From Leeuwenhoekiella sp044542075 (GTDB lineage Bacteria > Bacteroidota > Bacteroidia > Flavobacteriales > Flavobacteriaceae): a DNA stretch of 64,000 nt. Shown here piece by piece: positions 35,161 through 41,971 of this stretch. The notes beneath the pieces were generated by a model. That model worked only from the letters and a program-made list of their open reading frames with translations. It was not told the origin of the DNA and searched no databases. The DNA lies in NCBI RefSeq assembly GCF_044542075.1, contig NZ_JBITTU010000010.1:1-64000 (forward strand), in the 5' to 3' direction. A program made the translations under genes and the position numbers. How positions within the stretch are numbered: the stretch's first letter is position 1; every line of letters starts with the position of its first letter.

Positions 35161-35808
35161 ATGAAATTAGTATTTCAGTTAGTACTTTGGGTTGTTATCG
35201 GAGTATTAGGATACCTTCTTTTTAACTCAGTTTACGGCGAAGTTAAATTTAATGATCTTAAAGTTGTACGTTATCAAAAATCAGTTAACAAACTTAAAGA
35301 CATTCAAAAAGGCCAATTAGCATTTAAACAACTTAATGGCAAATTTGCCGGTAGCTTTGATGAACTAGTTAAGTTTTTAGATACTGCAGAATTCACACTT
35401 ACAGAACGTCGTGATACATTAGTTCTTGATGAGGAAGCAACAAAACGTTACCGTGTAGATACACGTAAAGAAATTACTATAATTGATACACTAGGTAGAG
35501 CATCTGTAAAAGATTCTCTATATCAAGGTACAGATCGTTACAAAACAATGATGAATGTTCCTGGTACAGATAAGCAATTTGAGATGGAAGCAGGTACAGT
35601 TCTAAAAAACGATGCTCCAATTCCTGTTTTTGAAGCTAAAGTTTCTAAAGATGTAATACTGTTTGATCAACCAAAAGATTATGTTGCTAAAGAAAAGCAA
35701 ACAGTTTCTGTTGAAGGTGTAAATGGTGCTTACTTATCTGTGGGTTCTATGACCGAAATAAGTACAGCGGGTAACTGGCCTCAAAGTTACGGTGACAGTG
35801 AAGACTAA
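35161..35808 (+). CDS. hypothetical membrane-anchored protein, pseudopilin-like architecture
   Basis: A 215-residue protein beginning with a single hydrophobic segment (about 3-22, LVFQLVLWVVIGVLGYLLF) that continues directly into an amphipathic helix (about 30-70, RYQKSVNKLKDIQKGQLAFK) and then a beta-rich domain. That order resembles type IV pilins/pseudopilins, although no prepilin peptidase site is evident. Function unknown. It overlaps the DUF3822 gene by 17 bp and precedes rsmD in one transcript. Confidence 0.72.
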   Translation: MKLVFQLVLWVVIGVLGYLLFNSVYGEVKFNDLKVVRYQKSVNKLKDIQKGQLAFKQLNGKFAGSFDELVKFLDTAEFTLTERRDTLVLDEEATKRYRVDTRKEITIIDTLGRASVKDSLYQGTDRYKTMMNVPGTDKQFEMEAGTVLKNDAPIPVFEAKVSKDVILFDQPKDYVAKEKQTVSVEGVNGAYLSVGSMTEISTAGNWPQSYGDSED

Positions 35809-36595
35809 TTCTCTGGTAAATCCAGAACTTAATATATTATCCATCCAAGTTAGCTTGGATGGATTTTCGTTTTATATAAATGATGATAGTTCTGCAAATA
35901 GTCAATTTAGCAGGCAGTATTCTTTTAAAAACGTTCATACTGCTGAGCACGCATTAGTAGAAATTCAAAGAATATTTGAGAATAACCCCATTCTTCACAA
36001 CAACTTTAAAAAGGTTGTTGTTATCTACGCTAATGAACTTTTTACAATTGTTCCCAACCATTTATTTGACCCTAAAAATTTAACCGATTATTTAAAGTTT
36101 AATACCAAAATTTTAAAAACAGATTTTATCGTATATGATGAGCTAGATAATTTAAACCTTATAAATGTTTACGTACCCTATACAAATATTAATAATTTCT
36201 TTTTTGATCATTTTGGCACATTTACCTATTACCATAGTCAGTCTGTTTTAATAAAAAATTTACTAAAGGATGATAACAATTCTAATGAGAAACTGTTTTT
36301 TGTTCAGATAGGTTTAAGAGCGATTGATATACTTATATATCAAGGTAAAAGAGTACTATTAAGTAATCGCTTTAATTATGATACAGATATAGACTTTGTA
36401 TACTATATTCTTTTTTGCTTTGAACAATTGAGTTTAAATCCTGAAGAGACCCTATTAAAACTTAGCGGAAATATTAATCTTGAAGACTCTAAGTATTCTC
36501 TACTTTACAATTACGTTCGCAATATTCAAATCGTAGAGTCTGTAGAACAGGATCAATTAAATTATTCTTTTTTAAAATACAATCTTAATTTATGA
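35792..36595 (+). CDS. DUF3822 family protein (ASKHA/actin-like)
   Basis: A 267-residue protein of the DUF3822 family, which I recall being grouped with ASKHA (actin-like) ATPases of the BT3980 type. Two similar halves are visible: LSIQVSLDGFSFYINDD at the N-terminus and FVQIGLRAIDILIYQGKRV in the middle, the positions of the phosphate-binding loops of the fold, but the usual DxG signatures are degenerate. Start is GTG 35792 (GTG 35798 possible), inside the preceding gene. It overlaps rsmD by 4 bp. Function unknown. Confidence 0.8.
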   Translation: MTVKTNSLVNPELNILSIQVSLDGFSFYINDDSSANSQFSRQYSFKNVHTAEHALVEIQRIFENNPILHNNFKKVVVIYANELFTIVPNHLFDPKNLTDYLKFNTKILKTDFIVYDELDNLNLINVYVPYTNINNFFFDHFGTFTYYHSQSVLIKNLLKDDNNSNEKLFFVQIGLRAIDILIYQGKRVLLSNRFNYDTDIDFVYYILFCFEQLSLNPEETLLKLSGNINLEDSKYSLLYNYVRNIQIVESVEQDQLNYSFLKYNLNL

Positions 36596-37128
36596 GAATC
36601 ATCAGCGGAAGCTTTAAAGGTAGACGTATCACTGCTCCAAAAAAATTACCGGTACGACCTACTACAGACATGTCTAAAGAGTCGCTCTTTAATATCTTAC
36701 GCAATAGATACAGTCTAACCCGTGTTAACGTATTAGATCTTTTCTCTGGCACAGGTAACATAAGCTATGAGTTTGCTTCTAGAGGAGCTGAAGCTGTTAC
36801 AGCCGTTGATGGTAATAGTGGTTGCGCAAAATTTATAGAAGAAACTGCAGCCTCTTTTGAAATGAATATTAAGGTGATAAAGTCTGATGTATATACATAC
36901 TTATTACGAGAGACTAATCAATACGATATCATTTTTGCAGATCCTCCTTATGATTTTGAAAAGGAACAATTTTCAAAAATTATTGAATATGTTATAGATA
37001 ACAATCTGTTATTACCAGAAGGTAGTCTTATAATTGAGCATAGTAAAAATACAGATTTACAAGATCACCCTTCTTTTTTTGAAATACGTAAATACGGCGG
37101 AAGTGCTTTTAGTTTTTTTTCCAAGTAG
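36592..37128 (+). CDS. rsmD: 16S rRNA (guanine(966)-N2)-methyltransferase RsmD family
   Basis: A 178-residue Rossmann-fold methyltransferase of the RsmD family. The N-terminal MRIISGSFKGRRITAPK and RPTTDMSKESLFNIL region, motif I VLDLFSGTGNISYEFASRGA and catalytic FADPPYDFE are intact. It would methylate a guanosine of 16S rRNA during 30S assembly. ATG overlaps the DUF3822 stop (ATGA), consistent with coupling. Confidence 0.93.
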   Translation: MRIISGSFKGRRITAPKKLPVRPTTDMSKESLFNILRNRYSLTRVNVLDLFSGTGNISYEFASRGAEAVTAVDGNSGCAKFIEETAASFEMNIKVIKSDVYTYLLRETNQYDIIFADPPYDFEKEQFSKIIEYVIDNNLLLPEGSLIIEHSKNTDLQDHPSFFEIRKYGGSAFSFFSK

Positions 37129-37174
37129 TTTTGAATTAACTTGATAGAAAAAATAACTATTTAAGAAAATAAAA

Positions 37175-37558
37175 ATGACGCAAAGTTTAAAAACGATTAA
37201 TTTAAGTTTTTGCAAACTTACTTTCGCAAATAACTATGTGATTTCTGAGATTAATCAAGGAGTTGTTCTTACAAAAGAACTTTTTAATGAAGCAGGTTCT
37301 GTACTATTTGATCACTTTAAAGAAAATCAAAAATATGTACACATCGCTTACCGAAGGTCAGATTATAATGTAAATCCTGTAGATTATATTAATTGTTCAG
37401 ACTATCCTAATATGCTTGCTGTTGCAATTGTAACTAATACTGAAGCAAAACGTAGCACCGCTAATTTTGAGAAGGCATTTTTCCCTAAGCCTTATGAGAT
37501 TTTTAATACGCTAGAAGACGCAGTTAGTTGGGTAGAAAATAACATTCAGAATTTATAA
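37175..37558 (+). CDS. hypothetical STAS/SpoIIAA-like protein
   Basis: A 127-residue soluble protein with alternating strands and helices (YVISEINQGVVLTKELFNEAG, YVHIAYRRSDYNVNP, MLAVAIVTNT, IFNTLEDAVSWVENNI), the layout of a small STAS/SpoIIAA-like alpha/beta fold. No catalytic signature. It lies between rsmD and rnpB, which runs in the opposite direction. Function unknown. Confidence 0.7.
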   Translation: MTQSLKTINLSFCKLTFANNYVISEINQGVVLTKELFNEAGSVLFDHFKENQKYVHIAYRRSDYNVNPVDYINCSDYPNMLAVAIVTNTEAKRSTANFEKAFFPKPYEIFNTLEDAVSWVENNIQNL

Positions 37559-37561
37559 AAA

Positions 37562-37880
37562 AAAGCAGACCTATAAGCCGGATTCTGTTCTTATTGCAAG
37601 CAATAATACCTTATCATTTATCTAGACAAATAATTACTTATTTGTTCTATCTGCCTACCCTCCGGCATCGCACGAGACGCACTTAATTGCCGGTTTACAT
37701 GGCATTGCACCGCATAGAGTTTACCTGGTTTCACTACAGCATTACCTGTACATACTTTCTGTTGCACTTGTCCTTAAGTTAGTAATTGCCTACAAACTTA
37801 GACGGCCGTTAGCCGCTATGCTTCCCTATGGTGTCCGGACTTTCCTCCCTAAATACATAGAGTGATAAGGCGGTCTGCTT
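37562..37880 (-). ncRNA. rnpB: RNase P RNA (M1 RNA), bacterial class A
   Basis: Read on the minus strand, the region starts with gcagaccgcc, contains the invariant gaggaaagtccggacacc, gaaaccaggtaaac and gggtaggcagataga elements, and ends ccggcttataggtctgc. The first and last seven bases (gcagacc/ggtctgc) pair to form helix P1, and a T-run follows. This RNA processes pre-tRNA 5' ends. No open frame covers it. Exact ends are approximate by a few bases. Confidence 0.95.
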
Positions 37881-37884
37881 TGCG

Positions 37885-37892
37885 CAAAAATA
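37885..37892 (-). promoter_or_regulatory. -7 box of rnpB
   Basis: TATTTTTG on the minus strand, 4 bp upstream of the predicted 5' end of the RNase P RNA, with a TTTTTG about 15 bp further upstream as a possible -33 element. Confidence 0.7.
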
Positions 37893-38003
37893 CACTTTTA
37901 AAGCCTACAAAAATTGTTTTAATCGTATTTCAAAGAAGCTGCATTGTTAATAAGAAAATTGCAAAAAAAGTAAATCTGTACTCCATATTGATTTAGCTAT
38001 TTT

Positions 38004-38011
38004 TATCTTTG
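38004..38011 (+). promoter_or_regulatory. -7 box for dnaX
   Basis: TATCTTTG at 51 bp before the dnaX GTG. The leader contains a hairpin (aaccgaa 38022-38028, ttcggtt 38035-38041) 21 bp upstream of the start. Confidence 0.5.
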
Positions 38012-38062
38012 AACATCTATTAACCGAATCACTTTTCGGTTTTAAAACTATACTTTAAATCT

Positions 38063-39807
38063 GTGGAGCAATTCATCGTATCAGCCCGAAAATATAGACC
38101 CGCTACCTTTAAAGATGTCGTAGGGCAACAGGCTATTACTAATACGTTAGAAAATGCCATTGCTAATAATCATCTCGCACAGGCCTTACTTTTTACAGGT
38201 CCCAGAGGTGTAGGTAAAACCACGTGCGCACGTATTTTAGCTAAAAAAATTAATCAGCAGGCAGATGAGGTAGTTGATGAAAATGAAGATTACGCATTTA
38301 ATATTTTTGAATTAGATGCCGCTTCAAACAACTCGGTAGATGATATACGTAATCTTATTGATCAAGTACGCATTGCACCTCAGGTAGGTCAATACAAAGT
38401 ATATATTATTGATGAGGTTCATATGCTATCTTCTGCAGCATTTAATGCATTCTTAAAAACATTAGAAGAGCCACCTAAGCACGCTATTTTTATTCTTGCA
38501 ACTACAGAAAAACATAAAATAATTCCCACCATTCTTTCTAGATGTCAAATATTTGATTTCAAACGAATTACGGTTAAAGATATTCGCGAACATCTTGCAG
38601 ATATTGCAAAACTAGAAGGTATTACCGCAGACGAAGAAGCCCTGCACATTATCGCACAGAAAGCAGATGGTGCTTTACGAGATGCATTATCTACATTTGA
38701 CAGGGTTGTAAGTTTTTGCGGAAATAATTTGACCAGAGCCGCAGTTACCGAAAATCTTAACGTACTTGATTACGATACCTATTTTGAATCTACAGATCTT
38801 ATTTTAGAAAATAACATTCCACAGTTATTATTAAATTTTAATGAGATTTTATCAAGAGGCTTTGACGGGCACCATTTTATAGCAGGTCTAGCATCTCATT
38901 ATAGAGATTTAATGGTTTGTAAAAATGCAGCAACCATCGCGCTCTTAGAAGTTGGTGATCAAACCAAGGCGAGATATCATGAACAAGCTAAAAAAGCAGA
39001 CTTTGATTTTTTATTGCAAGCTTTAGAAACCGCTAATACGTGTGATTTAAAATATCGCACAAGTCGTAATCCCAGGCTTCTTGTAGAACTTTGCCTAATG
39101 CAAATGGCCTCTATCACTTTTGATGGAGAAAAAAAAAAGCTCCTAACTTTATAATTCCTGCATCATATTTTAAAAATGCTGAAAATGAATTAACTGTTAC
39201 TGCTGCAGAGACACAAACTGATGCTACATCACAAGGAAGCATTTCTAAACCAGTCATACCTACAGAACAGAATACTCAAGAAACTAAAAAAACTCAATCT
39301 ACACCTGCTAGTAAGCCGGAAACTAAACCACAAACTAGCGTAAGTTCTGGTCACGTGTCAAGTCTTTCATTAAAAGGTCTTAAGCGTAAGAAAGAAATAC
39401 TTGAAAAAAAGACCGTAAAAGAAGTTGATGTTAGTCAATTACCTAAAGATCCTTTCACAGAAAATGCATTACTTGCTACCTGGAAAGAATATGTAAGCCG
39501 ACTTCAAAAGAAAGGAGAAAAAATTCTAGCCTCAAATCTTGAGACAGATACGCCCACCTTAAAAGGCACTGTTATTCACTTAGAGTTCCCTAATGAGACG
39601 ATGCGGGTTGAGCTAGAACGAGCCCAGCATAGCTTATTAGAGTTTTTAAAGCGGAAACTCAATAATTATGACATAACTATAGAAATCACGGTTAATGAGG
39701 CTGCAGAACGCAAATACGCGTATTCACCACGTGAAAAATATGAGAAGCTAAAAGATAAGAACCCAGATTTAGAAATTTTACGTACCACTTTTGATCTTGA
39801 TATATAA
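38063..39807 (+). CDS. dnaX: DNA polymerase III gamma/tau, reading frame interrupted by a -1 shift
   Basis: The clamp-loader ATPase. Frame 1 (38063-39154) encodes 363 residues: Walker A GPRGVGKTTCARILAKK, Walker B IIDEVHMLS, SRC arginine finger ILSRCQIFDF, and domain III to about 355. It ends five codons after a 10-A run. A -1 slip there reaches an open frame that runs to 39807 and carries the tau C-terminus, giving about 581 residues. Start is GTG. The Cys-rich zinc module of E. coli DnaX (after Walker A) is missing; only one Cys remains. Whether the break is programmed frameshifting or an indel in a homopolymer cannot be decided here. Confidence 0.88.
39125..39154 (+). other. candidate -1 frameshift site in dnaX
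   Basis: In the dnaX frame the sequence reads GGA GAA AAA AAA AAG CTC CTA ACT TTA TAA. It contains A AAA AAG (39133-39139), identical to the E. coli dnaX slippery heptamer, a purine-rich GGAG just upstream (39125-39128), and a stop codon five codons later (39152-39154). I saw no strong downstream stem, only an AU-rich one (gcat/atgc, around 39160-39180). Confidence 0.7.
39139..39807 (+). CDS. dnaX: tau-specific C-terminal part of dnaX (in -1 frame)
   Basis: From the A-run this frame is open without a stop for 222 codons. It reads APNFIIPASYFKNAE, then a Thr/Gln/Lys/Pro-rich linker (about 55 residues), then the conserved domain DPFTENALLATWKEYVSRL, FLKRKLNNYDITIEI ending TFDLDI. That is the usual tau C-terminal region of Flavobacteriia. 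It has no plausible own start near the A-run; a GTG at 39355 exists inside the linker but lacks a promoter or ribosome site. Its stop overlaps the next ATG by one base. Confidence 0.75.
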   Translation, partial: APNFIIPASYFKNAENELTVTAAETQTDATSQGSISKPVIPTEQNTQETKKTQSTPASKPETKPQTSVSSGHVSSLSLKGLKRKKEILEKKTVKEVDVSQLPKDPFTENALLATWKEYVSRLQKKGEKILASNLETDTPTLKGTVIHLEFPNETMRVELERAQHSLLEFLKRKLNNYDITIEITVNEAAERKYAYSPREKYEKLKDKNPDLEILRTTFDLDI

Positions 39808-40388
39808 TGTTAGGCCTTAAACTTCCCACAGACCCAAGATGGGTTAATATAGTAGAAATGAATATTGATGATATTTTGTCTGATCACGCGTTTTGTGAGC
39901 AAAAAGCAGCATCAACAGCAATATCACTTATTGTATCTTTTCCAGAATATACAGAGCTTGTTCAAGAAATGATCGCTCTGGTAAAAGAAGAAATAAGTCA
40001 CTTTAAGCTGGTTCACGATAAAATAATAGCTCGCGGTAATGCTTTGGGGTATGACCGTAAAGATGAGTATGTAAATAAACTGCTTAAATTTTTTCCTAAG
40101 GGAGGAAGTCGTACCACACAACTCGTACACAGACTACTATACGCAGCATTAATTGAAGCCCGCAGTTGCGAACGTTTTAGATTGCTATCTCAAGAATTAA
40201 AGGATCCTGAACTTAGACTTTTTTACCACAATCTTATGGTCAGTGAGGCTAATCATTATACCATGTTTTTAGGATTTGCACGCAAATATGGTGATGAAGA
40301 CGAAGTCAATGCAAAATGGCAGAATTTGCTTGAATTTGAAGCTGATATAATGAAAAACCTTAGTGTACAACAGAGCATACACGGCTAG
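39807..40388 (+). CDS. miaE: tRNA-(ms2io6A)-hydroxylase MiaE-like
   Basis: A 193-residue ferritin-like di-iron protein of the MiaE family. The helical bundle carries HAFCEQKAAS, MIALVKEEISHFKLVHD, LLYAALIEARSCERFRLL and MVSEANHYTMFLGFARKY, supplying the Glu and ExxH ligands of both iron atoms. MiaE hydroxylates the 2-methylthio-isopentenyladenosine at tRNA position 37. Its ATG overlaps the tau-frame stop (TAATG), so its translation may depend on ribosomes that have taken the dnaX -1 frame. Confidence 0.88.
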   Translation: MLGLKLPTDPRWVNIVEMNIDDILSDHAFCEQKAASTAISLIVSFPEYTELVQEMIALVKEEISHFKLVHDKIIARGNALGYDRKDEYVNKLLKFFPKGGSRTTQLVHRLLYAALIEARSCERFRLLSQELKDPELRLFYHNLMVSEANHYTMFLGFARKYGDEDEVNAKWQNLLEFEADIMKNLSVQQSIHG

Positions 40389-40408
40389 AAAATTTACATC
40401 AATAAAAA

Positions 40409-40435
40409 AACCAATTCAATTGAACTGGTTTTTTT
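40409..40435. terminator. intrinsic terminator
   Basis: A stem of 9 positions with one mismatch (aaccaattc with gaactggtt), 4-nt loop, flanked by seven A and seven T, between the converging miaE-like and beta-barrel genes; it can act in both directions. Confidence 0.85.
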
Positions 40436-40459
40436 ATTGTTTGTTATCTGCCTTAATAC

Positions 40460-40999
40460 CTATAGTCTATAAGCAGCAGATAGTGTAAAGTATCTGTTTT
40501 TTCCCTCTCTAGCAGAATTAACAACATCTACGAACCCAAAGTTGTAGCGAGCCTCTAGCGAAAGACCATCAATAATTTGATAACCTATACCACCTACAGC
40601 AGCAACATCATAATTTTTATATTCAAATCTGTTGAAAGAATTCCAAATTGCAAGACCTACCTGAGGACCTACGTGAACGTTAAAACGTTGTTTATTATAT
40701 CTTAGCAATAAAGGTAATTGAAGATAATCAAGTTCTGCACGCTCTGCATTAGCACTACCTGCAACAGAATTAGGTTTATTTCCCTGAGCAGAGTATAATA
40801 ATTCAGGTTGAAAATCTAATGAGCCACTTAATGGAATATCTGCAAAAACACCGGCAACAAAACCATAACGACTTAAAGCATCGTCGTAATCACCACTCAA
40901 TTCTGAAACATTCAATCCTAATTTAGCACCATATCTTACATTTTGGCCAAAAGTAGTAGCAGAAGCTGTAATTAATAAAATAAGTAATAATTTCTTCAT
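40460..40999 (-). CDS. outer-membrane beta-barrel protein (PorT-like)
   Basis: A 179-residue protein with a signal peptide (to about GQ at 19) and a repeated amphipathic-strand pattern (RYGAKLGLNVSEL, DIPLSGSLDFQPELLYS, NVHVGPQVGLAIW, LSLEARYNFGFVDV) ending in an aromatic/hydrophobic C-terminus. This fits the outer-membrane beta-barrel/PorT family of small 8-strand barrels. Substrate unknown. It lies downstream of ppx with a 70-bp gap and may have its own promoter. Confidence 0.85.
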   Translation of the reverse strand: MKKLLLILLITASATTFGQNVRYGAKLGLNVSELSGDYDDALSRYGFVAGVFADIPLSGSLDFQPELLYSAQGNKPNSVAGSANAERAELDYLQLPLLLRYNKQRFNVHVGPQVGLAIWNSFNRFEYKNYDVAAVGGIGYQIIDGLSLEARYNFGFVDVVNSAREGKNRYFTLSAAYRL

Positions 41000-41069
41000 A
41001 ATAAATATTTAAATTGGTTTCATAGATAAATTGGGCACTGCAATATTACTATAATTTTTATTTGATAGT

Positions 41070-41969
41070 CTAAACAACTTGATTTTTATCGTTATACAGC
41101 GATTTTATGATGCCGTCTGACAATCCTATTTTTGGAACATGTATATTTTTTGATCTACTCCACTTCATTGCCGATAGATAAATACGTGTAGCCGGTATAA
41201 TAACATCTGCTCTATCTATATTTAAGCCTAATTCAGTAATGCGCTCTTCATAGTTATACGATTGTAAAAATTCGTAAAAACTTACCATATAGAAATAGGT
41301 TAGAGGCTTACCATCTTTCTTACCACTTAGTTTAAAGATTTTATTAATGTTTCCGCCAGAACCTATTAAATCTATCTTAGTGTGACCTTTTGTAACTTCT
41401 TTAATCCATGTTTCTACATCTTCCCAAACAGTATGTCCTACTAATCCTTCTAGAAGGCGCACGGTACCTAACTTAAATGATTTTGATGCAACCACTTCTT
41501 TATTACTATATAAAGTAAACTCGGTACTACCACCACCCACATCAACATACAAGTAGGATCTGTCTGAAGAGATTAGCGATTGTAAATCTGTATTTGCTAT
41601 AATTGCCGCTTCGTCATTGCCATCTATGATATTAATTTTTACACCGGTTTTTTTTAATATTTGCGTAACAACATCTTCTCCATTTTCGGCTTCACGCATC
41701 GCAGAAGTGGCACAAGCCTTGTAATCAACCACTTTGTGAGAACGCATTAAAAGTTTAAAAGCTTCCATCGTTTCTGTCATACGTACGATGTTTTCTTCAG
41801 AAATACGCTTTGTTTTAAAAACATCTGCACCTAAACGAATAGGCACACGTACTAATGAACTTTTTCTAAAGAGTGGTTCCCGGCCTTCTATTTCAATCAC
41901 ATTAGCTACTAATAATCGAATGGCATTTGAACCTATATCTATAGCTCCATATTTTTTAAACTGAATCAT
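41070..41969 (-). CDS. ppx: exopolyphosphatase, Ppx/GppA family (short form)
   Basis: A 299-residue ASKHA-fold phosphatase: AIDIGSNAIRLLV (phosphate-1 loop, near residue 10), TSAMREAENGEDVV, LYVDVGGGSTEFTLYS (phosphate-2), and IDLIGSGGNINKIFKL. It lacks the C-terminal HD-like domain of E. coli Ppx, as is usual in Bacteroidota. It releases orthophosphate from polyphosphate or acts on pppGpp. It starts 2 bp after the ppk1 stop, so the synthesising and degrading enzymes are made together. Confidence 0.9.
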   Translation of the reverse strand: MIQFKKYGAIDIGSNAIRLLVANVIEIEGREPLFRKSSLVRVPIRLGADVFKTKRISEENIVRMTETMEAFKLLMRSHKVVDYKACATSAMREAENGEDVVTQILKKTGVKINIIDGNDEAAIIANTDLQSLISSDRSYLYVDVGGGSTEFTLYSNKEVVASKSFKLGTVRLLEGLVGHTVWEDVETWIKEVTKGHTKIDLIGSGGNINKIFKLSGKKDGKPLTYFYMVSFYEFLQSYNYEERITELGLNIDRADVIIPATRIYLSAMKWSRSKNIHVPKIGLSDGIIKSLYNDKNQVV

Positions 41970-41971
41970 AT

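Noticed and set aside
39355..39807. Separate gene starting with GTG at 39355
   Set aside because: The same frame is open back to the A-run and the sequence between is a typical tau linker; it is the dnaX C-terminus rather than an independent gene.
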